Below are positions 37,401-45,364 of a DNA stretch of 64,000 nucleotides, one piece after another. Under the pieces are notes generated by a model. The model saw only the letters and a program-made list of their open reading frames with translations, had not been told where the DNA came from and did no database searches. A program made the position numbers and the translations under genes. This DNA comes from Belliella calami (GTDB lineage Bacteria; Bacteroidota; Bacteroidia; Cytophagales; Cyclobacteriaceae), in assembly GCF_022549695.1 (NCBI RefSeq), contig NZ_JAKZGS010000009.1:62001-126000 (forward strand). The letters are read 5' to 3'. Each line of letters opens with the position of its first letter. The stretch's first letter is position 1.

Positions 37401-37726
37401 TTGAAGCTGCTAGTTTGCCGAGTTTGGTGCAAAGCAGTCCTGTTTATTCTATTTATGCTGAAAAAGAAAATAAAGATCATTGGGAAATTCTTTTTGGAGG
37501 AAATCAGTCGAAAATAAAGCCGGAAATAGGAATAAATATGGGTAGTTTTGGTTGGATGTTTAGGGGGGATGATGAAAAGAAGCTTGATTTGATTCCTGTA
37601 CAGAAATCAGGCTTCTTTGTAGAAGGAGAAGTTCGAGACATCAAGAGAATTAGAACAAAACAAGGTTATAAGTATATTGTCGTAAGGAATAATCAGAGTA
37701 TGCTTATTCTAGACAAGCAAAAATAA
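34421..37726 (+). CDS. VCBS/FG-GAP repeat lipoprotein with ASPIC/UnbV domain, paralogue 1
   Basis: A 1,101-residue lipoprotein with lipobox FFFSC (Cys22) followed by acidic QEKND, a pattern compatible with surface display. I count 13 Ca-binding-type motifs D-x-[DN]-x-[DN]-G, for example GDINNDGLID, ADVNGDGLLD, FDFDKDGDLD and LDINNDGKLD, indicating two integrin-like beta-propellers. Between them, at about residues 515-590, is an ASPIC/UnbV domain (HFGLGTIDLIDSLLIQWPN ... NVQVNQLLV). This layout (propeller, ASPIC/UnbV, propeller) is known from CRTAC1-like proteins; a role in binding or processing a glycan or protein ligand is inferred. ATG 34421 was chosen over the TTG three bases earlier. It is first in a run of four VCBS-associated genes. 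Confidence 0.92.
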   Translation: MSVKTTIAQFNLIILLIFFFSCQEKNDKILLFELLDKSHTGVDFNNELTYTEQLNPYTFRNFYNGGGVALGDINNDGLIDIFLTGNQVGNKLYLNKGNFQFEDITQKAGLEVPGVWSTGVSMADVNGDGLLDIYICKSGPLGGDQRHNELFINNGDMTFSEMSKEYGIADEGLSQHAVFFDFDKDGDLDMYLLNNSARSVGINDLRTGQRDVRDPFGGNKLYRNDNGKFVDVSDEAGIYGSSIGYGLGVTVADINKDGWPDLYVSNDFFEKDYLYLNNGDGTFTESLESMMTEISMGSMGADIADLDNNGWPDVFVTEMLPSDLERIKTKTPFEEWDKYQANVKSGYFHQFTRNTLQRNMGYKPNSEEVHFVEVARQAGVHATDWSWGALIFDVDNDGLRDVFVANGIVKDLTDFDYVDYYVNNQNLISQYKKDSILLTKMIDEFPSNPQQNFLFQNKGDFRFEDIAAASGMGQLTFSTGAAYADLDNDGDLDLVINNLNGEVSIFKNNSNLIHNNNFIQIDLAGNFGAKVSIYSGSEVFYGEHNPVKGYMSSVDHRMHFGLGTIDLIDSLLIQWPNSYATLLKNVQVNQLLVTSPNNAFPVNLTRNEISESPIFTKAKNQIPWKHQESDYVDFDRDRLRFWMISNEGPKIGVGDIDGNGLDDLVLPGARGQATTVWKQTQDGSFKMSQEFTEDQLAEDVEALFFDANGDGYLDVYMASGSIEFGLNNPNYQDRLYINDGNGKFKKSSNQIPPRFESTSFVKAFDHNGDGHLDLLIGGRSIPFAYGLPLDVRLLENDGSGNFKDITNLVAEAFLKIGMTRDAAIADFDGDGDLEIILVGEWMPIRFFKKVNGKYVDLSENFGLSNTGGLWNTIQVLDINNDGKLDFIAGNMGLNTRLKASEEKPMQLHVNDFDQNGSVEQLLTQYEGEGSFPLVLKGPLLKQLPSLRKQLLNYDAYKDKKVENLFPKEILERSVVHEVHTLESKLFLNKDDGVFEAASLPSLVQSSPVYSIYAEKENKDHWEILFGGNQSKIKPEIGINMGSFGWMFRGDDEKKLDLIPVQKSGFFVEGEVRDIKRIRTKQGYKYIVVRNNQSMLILDKQK

Positions 37727-37750
37727 TATAAGGGGTAAAAAGAGATTAAT

Positions 37751-38320
37751 ATGAAGTTGAAATTAGTACTGATGATTTTAGGGATTGGGCTGTTTTTTTC
37801 TTGTGATAGAAAAACAGAGTATGAAAAGGTGAAGCAGCGTGAGCTCGAGTCAGGAAAAGTTGTAGACGAATTGTTTTTGGGATTGAAATTTGGTATGCCA
37901 CGGAAAGAGTTTTTTGGGACTTGTTGGGAATTGAACAAGGAAGGGGTTTTGATGCAGGGTGCACATGCTTTGAAAGTTCAATATAAGCCAGAGTTACCTT
38001 CAGGAAAGATGGCGAATATGTTTTTTTACCCGAAATTTGAAGAGGGCCGAATTTTTTATATGCCAGTAGAATTCCAGTACAGAGACTGGTTTCCAACCAA
38101 CCCTGAGTATAGTTCAGAAAATTTGGTAATGGATGTCGTTGCATATTTTGAAGAACTTTATGGAGAAGGTTTTTTTAAAGTTGAGGATTCCTCTGGAGCT
38201 TTTGCAATGGTAAAAGTAGATGGGAATAGATTGGTGAGAGTCCATATCAAGAGCTTGAGTGCGGTAAGTGTAGATATATTAGACTTGAGAATAAAAGATA
38301 TTAAAGATATTGCTTCATGA
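37751..38320 (+). CDS. Small lipoprotein of unknown function within the VCBS operon
   Basis: A 189-residue lipoprotein (MKLKLVLMILGIGLFFSC, Cys18, then DRKTEYEK). After a Lys/Glu-rich linker it has the segment FLGLKFGMPRKEFFGTCWELNKEGVL and a C-terminal alpha/beta region ending in DLRIKDIKDIAS. I do not recognise a family. The FGMP...F..CWELNK element resembles short envelope proteins seen only in Bacteroidota. It lies 24 nt after VCBS paralogue 1 and its stop overlaps the start of paralogue 2 in an ATGA junction, so it is translated with the large lipoproteins and probably works with them. Confidence 0.85.
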   Translation: MKLKLVLMILGIGLFFSCDRKTEYEKVKQRELESGKVVDELFLGLKFGMPRKEFFGTCWELNKEGVLMQGAHALKVQYKPELPSGKMANMFFYPKFEEGRIFYMPVEFQYRDWFPTNPEYSSENLVMDVVAYFEELYGEGFFKVEDSSGAFAMVKVDGNRLVRVHIKSLSAVSVDILDLRIKDIKDIAS

Positions 38321-41300
38321 TAGTAAATAGAAGCGTAATAGAAATTCTGCTGATTATACTGGTTTTTATTTCTTCCTGTGACCAAAAAGTTCAGCAAAAA
38401 GACACATTGTTTGAATCGATTCCTTCTTCAAGTTCGGGAGTTGCTTTCAGCAATAATCTAAAATTTGATGAAGCCTTCAATATTTTCACCTATAGAAATT
38501 TCTACAATGGAGGGGGAGTTGCTTTGGGAGATATCAATAATGATGGGCTTTTGGATATTTATTTCACTTCCAATCAAGGAGAGAACAAGCTATACCTGAA
38601 CGAGGGTGATTTCAAGTTCAAAGATATCACAGACCAAGCTGGCGTAGCAGGCACTCGCGCATGGAGTACAGGTGTAGCAATGGTCGATGTAAATGGGGAT
38701 GGCTATTTAGATATTTATGTCTGCAATTCCGGCGATTTGGCAGGGGATAACAAGCAGAATGAATTGTTTGTCAATAATGGTGACGGAACATTCACAGAGA
38801 TGGCTGAAGCTTATGGTTTGGCGGATCAAGGGTACTCCACCCATGCAGTTTTTTTCGATTATGATAATGATGGTGATCTTGATATGTATTTGCTCAACAA
38901 CAGCTATACTGCCATAGGAAGCTTCAACAAGATGCAGAACGAAAGGCCAAGAAGGGATCCTGTGGGAGGGGATAAATTATTCAGGAATGATGGGGATAAA
39001 TTCACGGATGTGAGTGAAGAAGCTGGAATATATGGCAGCTTGATTGGTTTTGGTTTGGGGATTACAATCGGTGATGTCAATCAAGATGGCTGGATGGATA
39101 TATTTATTTCCAATGATTTCTTCGAAAAGGATTACCTCTATATCAATAACCAAGATGGGACTTTCACTGAAAACTTAGAGACTTATATCAGGTCAACAAG
39201 TGCAAATTCTATGGGAGCTGATATTGCAGATGTCAACAATAATGGTTTCTTGGATATTTTCGTAACTGATATGCTACCCGAACCCATGGAACGCTTGAAG
39301 CAAGTGATTACCTTCGAAAGTTGGGACAAATTTCAATTCAATATCCAACATGGCTATCACTATCAGTACAATCGAAACATGCTCCATGTCAATAATGGAG
39401 ATGGGACATTTAGTGAAATGGGAAGGTTTTCCAATATTGAAGCTACGGACTGGAGCTGGGCGGCTTTGTTTTTTGATATGGATAATGACGGTCATAAAGA
39501 TGTTTTTGTGGCAAATGGAATCTATCAAGATATCACAGATCTTGACTACTTGAATTTTATAGATAATGAAGAAACCAAAAGAAAAATCATTTCTCAGCAG
39601 GGAGTGGATTATCGGGCATTGGTAGATCCAATTCCTATTACCCCAGTTTCCAATTATGCTTTCCAAAATAAAGGTGAGCTTCAGTTCACAAATGTGATTC
39701 ATGAATGGGGGATGGGAGAGCCGATCCATTCAAATGGCTCAGCTTATGGAGATTTGAACAATGATGGAGCACTGGATTTGGTGATCAACAATGTCAACAA
39801 AGAGGCTACTATCTATAAAAACAGAAGTAGGGAATTTTTTCCTGAAAACAACTTCTTGCAAATAGAATTGAAAGGAAAACTTGGGAACACATCAGCCATT
39901 GGTACACAGATAAGACTAAAATCAGGAGATCAGATTTTCTATCAAGAGCATATGCCAAATAGAGGATTTCAATCTTCCGTTGATCCAAAGATTACCTTTG
40001 GTTTAGGTGAAGTGGATAAATTGGATGAAGTTCAGATAAGGTGGCCTGATGGAAAAATATCACTTTTGAAAGAAATCACAGCGAATCAGTTATTAACCTT
40101 GACATGGGAAAATGCCCAAGAAAACCCAGTGGGATTTGATTTTTTCAAAAAACCAAGTTCCGCCATTTTTGAAAAGGTAGAAAAGAATAACATTCTAGAT
40201 TTTGTACATGTTGAAAACCAATTTGTGGACTTTGATAGAGATAGATTGACTTATCACAAACTCTCCACAGAAGGTCCAAAAGCAACTTTTGGAGATGTCA
40301 ATGGCGATGGACTGGAAGATGTTTATCTTGGTGGAGCGAAGGGGTTTCCAGGGCAGCTTTATATACAATCAGCAAATGGGGGATTTGTAAAATCAAATCA
40401 GCAAGTTTTTGAATTGGATAAAGTTTCTGAAGATACAGATGCAGTATTTTTTGATGCCAATGGAAATGGATTCTTGGATCTTTTGGTCACTTCTGGAAGC
40501 AATGAAGCGGCTTTTGGTGTGCCCGAATTGGCAGATAGACTTTATATCAATAATGGAAAAGGAATTTTTTCCAAAGAGGAAAAAAGTGGGCTTGAAAGTT
40601 TGCGTCACAGTACTTCTGTGGTAAAAGTGTTGGACATCAATGGAGATGGGTTTCAGGATTTGTTTGTAGGAGGAAGGCTGATCCCATTTATCTATGGTGT
40701 CAATGCCAGTAGCTTCATTTTGATAAATGATGGAAAAGGCAATTTCAAGGAAGCAACGGCTGAATTTGCACCGCAACTCAAAGAGATAGGATTGGTCACA
40801 GATGCAGCATTGGTGGATTATGATGGTGATGGGAGAGAAGATTTGATTTTGGTTGGGGATTGGATGGCTCCTGCTATATTTAAAAATACAGGAAACAAAC
40901 TGGAAAAAATAGAAATGCCTGAAATGCAGGCTTACAAAGGCTGGTACAGAACGATTGAAGTCGGGGATTTCAACAATGACGGAAAGCCTGATTTCGTGTT
41001 GGGAAATCATGGTTTGAATAGCAGGTTTAAGCCAACAGTAGATTCTCCGATAAAAATGTTTGTCAATGATTTTGATCAAAATGGAAGCGTGGAACAAATT
41101 CACACTAAGGAAGTAGAAGGGAAGCATATTCCATATACTTTGAAACATGAACTTGAAAAACAAATCCCAGTTGTCAAGAAAAAATATCTCAAATACAGTA
41201 ATTACAACAAGGAAAGTATTGAAGATATTTTTGGTGCAGAAGCTTTGGCAAACTCTGTAATCCAAGAATTCAATTTCGCAGCCTCAGCAGTAATGATGAA

Positions 41301-41640
41301 TATGGGTGAAGGTAGGTTTGAGGTTCAGCCTTTGCCTAGAAAAGCCCAAAAATCTTGGATGTTTGCTGCTTTGGTAACAGACGTGAATAACGACGGGATT
41401 CAGGACATCATTATGGCAGGGAATCTAGAAGGAGCCAAGCCAGAAGCAGGCCAATATGATGCTAGCTATGGAGAGGTATTGATTGGCAAAGGAGATGGTA
41501 CTTTCGAGTATGTGGAAAATAGAGACCATGGACTGAAGCTGGATGGAGACATCAGAAACCTACTGGAAGTAAATATCAAAGGTCAGAGAATGTTGATGGT
41601 AGTGAAGAACAATAAAGCTTTGGAGTGGTGGTCGTTTTAG
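38317..41640 (+). CDS. VCBS/FG-GAP repeat lipoprotein with ASPIC/UnbV domain, paralogue 2
   Basis: A 1,107-residue paralogue of the previous large lipoprotein. The signal ends in FISSC (about Cys21). Fourteen Ca-binding-type motifs are visible, e.g. GDINNDGLLD, VDVNGDGYLD, GDVNQDGWMD, FDANGNGFLD and TDVNNDGIQD. An ASPIC/UnbV domain lies at about 510-595 (TFGLGEVDKLDEVQIRWPDGK ... EITANQLL), and the conserved junction FVDFDRDRLTYHKLSTEGPKA occurs before the second propeller, as in paralogue 1 (YVDFDRDRLRF). It starts at an ATG overlapping the stop of the 189-aa gene. High divergence between paralogues outside the repeat cores suggests different ligands or subunits rather than recent duplication. 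Confidence 0.92.
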   Translation: MIVNRSVIEILLIILVFISSCDQKVQQKDTLFESIPSSSSGVAFSNNLKFDEAFNIFTYRNFYNGGGVALGDINNDGLLDIYFTSNQGENKLYLNEGDFKFKDITDQAGVAGTRAWSTGVAMVDVNGDGYLDIYVCNSGDLAGDNKQNELFVNNGDGTFTEMAEAYGLADQGYSTHAVFFDYDNDGDLDMYLLNNSYTAIGSFNKMQNERPRRDPVGGDKLFRNDGDKFTDVSEEAGIYGSLIGFGLGITIGDVNQDGWMDIFISNDFFEKDYLYINNQDGTFTENLETYIRSTSANSMGADIADVNNNGFLDIFVTDMLPEPMERLKQVITFESWDKFQFNIQHGYHYQYNRNMLHVNNGDGTFSEMGRFSNIEATDWSWAALFFDMDNDGHKDVFVANGIYQDITDLDYLNFIDNEETKRKIISQQGVDYRALVDPIPITPVSNYAFQNKGELQFTNVIHEWGMGEPIHSNGSAYGDLNNDGALDLVINNVNKEATIYKNRSREFFPENNFLQIELKGKLGNTSAIGTQIRLKSGDQIFYQEHMPNRGFQSSVDPKITFGLGEVDKLDEVQIRWPDGKISLLKEITANQLLTLTWENAQENPVGFDFFKKPSSAIFEKVEKNNILDFVHVENQFVDFDRDRLTYHKLSTEGPKATFGDVNGDGLEDVYLGGAKGFPGQLYIQSANGGFVKSNQQVFELDKVSEDTDAVFFDANGNGFLDLLVTSGSNEAAFGVPELADRLYINNGKGIFSKEEKSGLESLRHSTSVVKVLDINGDGFQDLFVGGRLIPFIYGVNASSFILINDGKGNFKEATAEFAPQLKEIGLVTDAALVDYDGDGREDLILVGDWMAPAIFKNTGNKLEKIEMPEMQAYKGWYRTIEVGDFNNDGKPDFVLGNHGLNSRFKPTVDSPIKMFVNDFDQNGSVEQIHTKEVEGKHIPYTLKHELEKQIPVVKKKYLKYSNYNKESIEDIFGAEALANSVIQEFNFAASAVMMNMGEGRFEVQPLPRKAQKSWMFAALVTDVNNDGIQDIIMAGNLEGAKPEAGQYDASYGEVLIGKGDGTFEYVENRDHGLKLDGDIRNLLEVNIKGQRMLMVVKNNKALEWWSF

Positions 41641-41703
41641 TAATCAATGTTTAAGTTCTTGGGAATTAGGTGATCAAAGAATTGTATGAAAGTGTAATAT
41701 TGC

Positions 41704-44700
41704 ATGAATAAATTTATAGTAGGTTTAGTTTTTTTTGGATTGTTTTCTTGCTCAAAAAAGAAAGAAGAGGTGAAGCTATTTTCCCTGCTTCCTGCATCAC
41801 AAACAGGCATAGATTTCAGGAATGATTTGGTATCCACCGAAGACATGAACATTCTTGAGTACTTGTATTTTTATAATGGAGGAGGAGTAGCGGTTGGAGA
41901 TATCAATAATGATGGTTTGGTAGATATTTATTTTACATCAAATCAAGGGGAAAACAAGCTTTACCTTAACAAAGGAGATTTTCAATTTGAAGATATTACA
42001 CAAAAAGCTGGAGTGACCGGAGATGGAGGCTGGTCCACGGGGGTGACTATGGCAGATGTGAATGGAGATGGTTTACTGGATATTTATGTATGTCAAGTTG
42101 GGGATTACAAAGGTATTTCGGGTAAAAACAAGCTTTATATCAATAATGGAGATTTGACCTTTTCTGAAAAAGGAGCAGAATATGGCGTTGATTTCACTGG
42201 TTTTTCTACACATGCATTGTTTTTTGACTATGACCAAGACGGGGATTTGGATTTGTATCTTTTGAATCACTCCATCAAAAAACCGGAAGTGTTCACCCAT
42301 GCCGATACAAAATTTTCCGATCAAGATGAAAAAGGGGGAGACAAGCTTTTTAAGAGCTTGATTTCTCAGGGGGAAAACAAAATGGTGGATGCAACAGAGA
42401 TATCAGGAATTTTGTCAAGTAGTCTTGGTTTTGGACTTGGAGTAGGTGTCGGAGATGTCAATGGAGATGGCTGGCTCGATATTTATGTTTCAAATGACTT
42501 CACAGAGGACGATTACCTTTATATTAATCAGGGAGACGGAACTTTTAATGAATCTTTAAGTGATTTTATCAGCAATACGAGCAGATATAGCATGGGCAAT
42601 GACATCAATGATATCAATAATGATGGTCTTCCTGATATTTTTACCACGGATATGCTTCCCGATGATCCTGAGATATGGATGAAATCCATTGGTGAGGATA
42701 AGCAGGAGGTTTATGATATAAAGAAAAAATTTGGGTATGGTGATCAGTATGTCAGAAATCACCTTCAGCTGAATCAAGGGAATCAGCGTTTTGCTGAAAT
42801 TGGACTTTTGACCAATACTTTTGCTACAGACTGGAGTTGGTCTCCTTTGATTTTTGATATGGACAATGATGGATTCAAGGATATCCACATCACAAATGGC
42901 ATTGTCAAGCGCCCCAATGATTTGGACTTTGTTCAGTACAGCCAGTCCCCCAACCCAAACCTGACTGAAGAAGAAGTCCACGATAGGCTGATTGAGATGC
43001 TACCTACCATGAAACTTTCCAATTTTGCTTTCAGAAATGGTGGGGATTTGAAGTTTGAGTCGGTCTCAGAGATTTGGGGTTTGGATCAGGTTTCATATTC
43101 TTCAGGTTCTGCTTATGCTGACTTGAACAATGATGGGGCTTTGGATATGATTGTCAATAATATCAATGATCAAGCATTTATTTATCAGAACAATGCGATT
43201 CAAGTATTTTCCAATAATTTTATTCAGATAGATTTGAAGGGAGGACAAAGTAACAAATTTGGGATTGGAGCAGAAGTGACGGTATTTTGCGGAGAAGAAA
43301 TTTTCCATCAATTGCTAAGTACTTCCCGAGGTTTCCAATCCGGTTCCTCTACCACTTTGACTTTTGGTTTGGGACAAAGGGATGAAGTTGATTCTATTTC
43401 AGTAAGTTGGAGTGCAAACGAAAAAGAAGTATTCTACGAAAACCCAATCAATAAAAAGAGTTTGCTGGAGAAGGGGACAGGAAGTCAATTTATCCCTAGC
43501 AAAAACAGAAAAAGCTTGCCATTTACTTTAGAGGAACTTGATATAGACTGGAAGCATCAAGAAAATTTGGATTTCGATGATATGCGTCGGGAATATTTGA
43601 TTCCAAGAAAATATTCTACCGAAGGCCCTGCTTTAGCAGTAGCTGACGTCAATAATGATGGATTGGAAGATTTTTATCTCGGCGGAGCAAAGGGCCAAGT
43701 GTCAGCACTTTATTTGCAACAAGTTGATGGTACATTTAAATCTCAGCAAAATCCAGTTTTTGAAGTGTTGAGTCCTGGTGAAGATGTAGTTGCGGAATTT
43801 GTTGATTTGAATGGAAATGGGTTCCTTGACCTTTATGTTGGAAGTGGAGGAAATGAATATCCAAAAGGACATCTTTACAATTATGACAGGGTATATTTGA
43901 ATGATGGGAATGGAAAATTAAATTTCTCCCCAAATTCTCTGCCTCCATTGGGCGAAAACACTTCGTCAATTGCTGTCCAAGATATCAATGGCGATGGAGC
44001 TCCTGATATTTTTGTCACTGCAGCGGTAGTGACAGGCAACTATGGAGCAAAACCTTACAGTTATCTTTTGATCAATGATGGAAAGGGGAATTTTAAGGAC
44101 GAAACAAGGAAGTATTTTGGGGAAGGTTTTCAGCCTGGGATGCTTCAAAAGGCTTCTTGGGTAGATATTGATGGAGATAAAAAAAACGAGCTAGTCTTGG
44201 TAGGGGAATGGAATTCTGTACAAATTTTTAAGCAAAAAAGTGATCGTAAATTTGAACAGATTTCCATTGGTGAAGATGCTTCCAAGGCTGGACTTTTCAA
44301 TACAGTAAGTTCATTGATTGAAAATGGAGATCAGTATTTACTTTTGGGTAACTTGGGGTTGAATAGCAAGCTTAAAGCTGGTTCTGAAAAACCGCTTTGG
44401 CTCTTCCACCATGATTTTGATGGAAATGAGCAGGAAGACCCACTTATTTTTCACTACATGGGAGATAACTTGATTCCTTTTGCATCGAGAGATGATCTGA
44501 TGAAGCAAATTCCATTGATCAAGAAAAAGCATGGGAGCTATGTGGGTTATGCTCAGATAAAGCACCCGAATGATCTATTCGATTCACAGCAACTTAAAAA
44601 TGCAAATAAATATCAGGTTGAAAATTTGCAATCAGGTTTGTTGAAAGGGAATAATGCTGGAAATTATGATTTTGTACCCTTTCCCATTGAAGGTCAGTTT

Positions 44701-44982
44701 GCACCAATCAAGGATTTCTTTACGTGGGAAAAAGATGGCAAAACACACATTCTCGCAGTTGGAGGATTCTATGGTTTTAGAAATGACTTTGGCCGGTCAG
44801 ATGCTATGCCTTTGGCTTACTTTATATTTCAAAATGGTCAATTGAAAAGTGAAGCTTTGAATTTGGATTATATGAATATAAAGGGAGAATACAGGTCTAT
44901 AAGGCCAATTCTGATCAAAGGTGAATTGCACCTGCTTGCTGTAAGGAACAATAGTAAGCCTATCTTACTCAAAGTGAATTAG
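41704..44982 (+). CDS. VCBS/FG-GAP repeat lipoprotein with ASPIC/UnbV domain, paralogue 3
   Basis: The 1,092-residue third paralogue. The signal ends in FSC (about Cys16), followed by a Lys/Glu stretch (SKKKEEVK). About 12 Ca-type motifs are present (GDINNDGLVD, ADVNGDGLLD, FDYDQDGDLD, VDLNGNGFLD, QDINGDGAPD). The last two (VDIDGDKKNE, HDFDGNEQED) have lost the Gly or the spacing, so its second propeller probably binds less Ca. The ASPIC/UnbV domain is more divergent (TFGLGQRDEVDSISVSWSANE) and its end lacks the ANQ-L-L motif of the other two. It is 63 bp downstream of paralogue 2 on the same strand. Confidence 0.9.
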   Translation: MNKFIVGLVFFGLFSCSKKKEEVKLFSLLPASQTGIDFRNDLVSTEDMNILEYLYFYNGGGVAVGDINNDGLVDIYFTSNQGENKLYLNKGDFQFEDITQKAGVTGDGGWSTGVTMADVNGDGLLDIYVCQVGDYKGISGKNKLYINNGDLTFSEKGAEYGVDFTGFSTHALFFDYDQDGDLDLYLLNHSIKKPEVFTHADTKFSDQDEKGGDKLFKSLISQGENKMVDATEISGILSSSLGFGLGVGVGDVNGDGWLDIYVSNDFTEDDYLYINQGDGTFNESLSDFISNTSRYSMGNDINDINNDGLPDIFTTDMLPDDPEIWMKSIGEDKQEVYDIKKKFGYGDQYVRNHLQLNQGNQRFAEIGLLTNTFATDWSWSPLIFDMDNDGFKDIHITNGIVKRPNDLDFVQYSQSPNPNLTEEEVHDRLIEMLPTMKLSNFAFRNGGDLKFESVSEIWGLDQVSYSSGSAYADLNNDGALDMIVNNINDQAFIYQNNAIQVFSNNFIQIDLKGGQSNKFGIGAEVTVFCGEEIFHQLLSTSRGFQSGSSTTLTFGLGQRDEVDSISVSWSANEKEVFYENPINKKSLLEKGTGSQFIPSKNRKSLPFTLEELDIDWKHQENLDFDDMRREYLIPRKYSTEGPALAVADVNNDGLEDFYLGGAKGQVSALYLQQVDGTFKSQQNPVFEVLSPGEDVVAEFVDLNGNGFLDLYVGSGGNEYPKGHLYNYDRVYLNDGNGKLNFSPNSLPPLGENTSSIAVQDINGDGAPDIFVTAAVVTGNYGAKPYSYLLINDGKGNFKDETRKYFGEGFQPGMLQKASWVDIDGDKKNELVLVGEWNSVQIFKQKSDRKFEQISIGEDASKAGLFNTVSSLIENGDQYLLLGNLGLNSKLKAGSEKPLWLFHHDFDGNEQEDPLIFHYMGDNLIPFASRDDLMKQIPLIKKKHGSYVGYAQIKHPNDLFDSQQLKNANKYQVENLQSGLLKGNNAGNYDFVPFPIEGQFAPIKDFFTWEKDGKTHILAVGGFYGFRNDFGRSDAMPLAYFIFQNGQLKSEALNLDYMNIKGEYRSIRPILIKGELHLLAVRNNSKPILLKVN

Positions 44983-45010
44983 AGTTGAGTATGTTGTTGA
45001 AAGTCTTTTC

Positions 45011-45182
45011 CCTTGGGCTGTGTCCTCACAGCCCAATCATATCCTCCATGGATTTTGTCTCTATCCTTGGACTATTTCCTCACATTCCAATCTTCTCTTA
45101 ATTCGATTGATTTGCTATGATTAGAATTTCACAAACCAAAATTTATCCCTAAAATGTGAACTCACAGTCCGTTATATCCTCA
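45011..45182. repeat. Imperfect direct repeats with hairpin upstream of haloperoxidase-like gene
   Basis: The 28-nt segment at 45011-45038 recurs at 45065-45092 with five differences (shared core tcctcaca, flanked by ccttgg and ccaatc). A more divergent third form spans about 45147-45182 (ccct ... ctcacagtcc ... atatcctc). Only the first copy is a perfect hairpin. It could be a set of protein-binding sites or a degraded repeat family. Confidence 0.45.
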
Positions 45183-45309
45183 AGACCAAGACCGCTAATC
45201 TAAAGAATTCTGCATAAGGAGGACAAGAATCCATCTCGCAATGTGTCCCAATAGAGAAATAGATGACTACCTTGGTTAGTACCTCATAGGTTAAAACTCA
45301 GAATGGTGT

Positions 45310-45341
45310 TTTGTCCCTTTGACCAGTATTTGTTAATTTTG
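45310..45341 (+). promoter_or_regulatory. Promoter for the haloperoxidase-like gene
   Basis: TTTG at 45310-45313, 20-nt spacer, TAATTTTG at 45334-45341. Both elements and the spacing fit the Bacteroidota consensus, with the start codon 24 nt downstream. It is the best promoter match I found in the window. Confidence 0.6.
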
Positions 45342-45364
45342 TAAATTATTCGAAAGTTCTGAAA

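Larger units (their letters stand above)
44983..45364. other. 382-bp region between VCBS genes and haloperoxidase-like gene
   Basis: It holds a perfect 10-bp hairpin (ttgggctgtg tcct cacagcccaa, 45013-45036), imperfect direct repeats of that segment, and a well-formed promoter at 45310-45341 (separate entries). No ORF of protein-like composition and no obvious T-run terminator after the VCBS genes. Confidence 0.5.

Noticed and set aside
45011-45182. Possible CRISPR-like array
   Set aside because: Only two clear copies plus a divergent third, unequal spacing and no cas genes.
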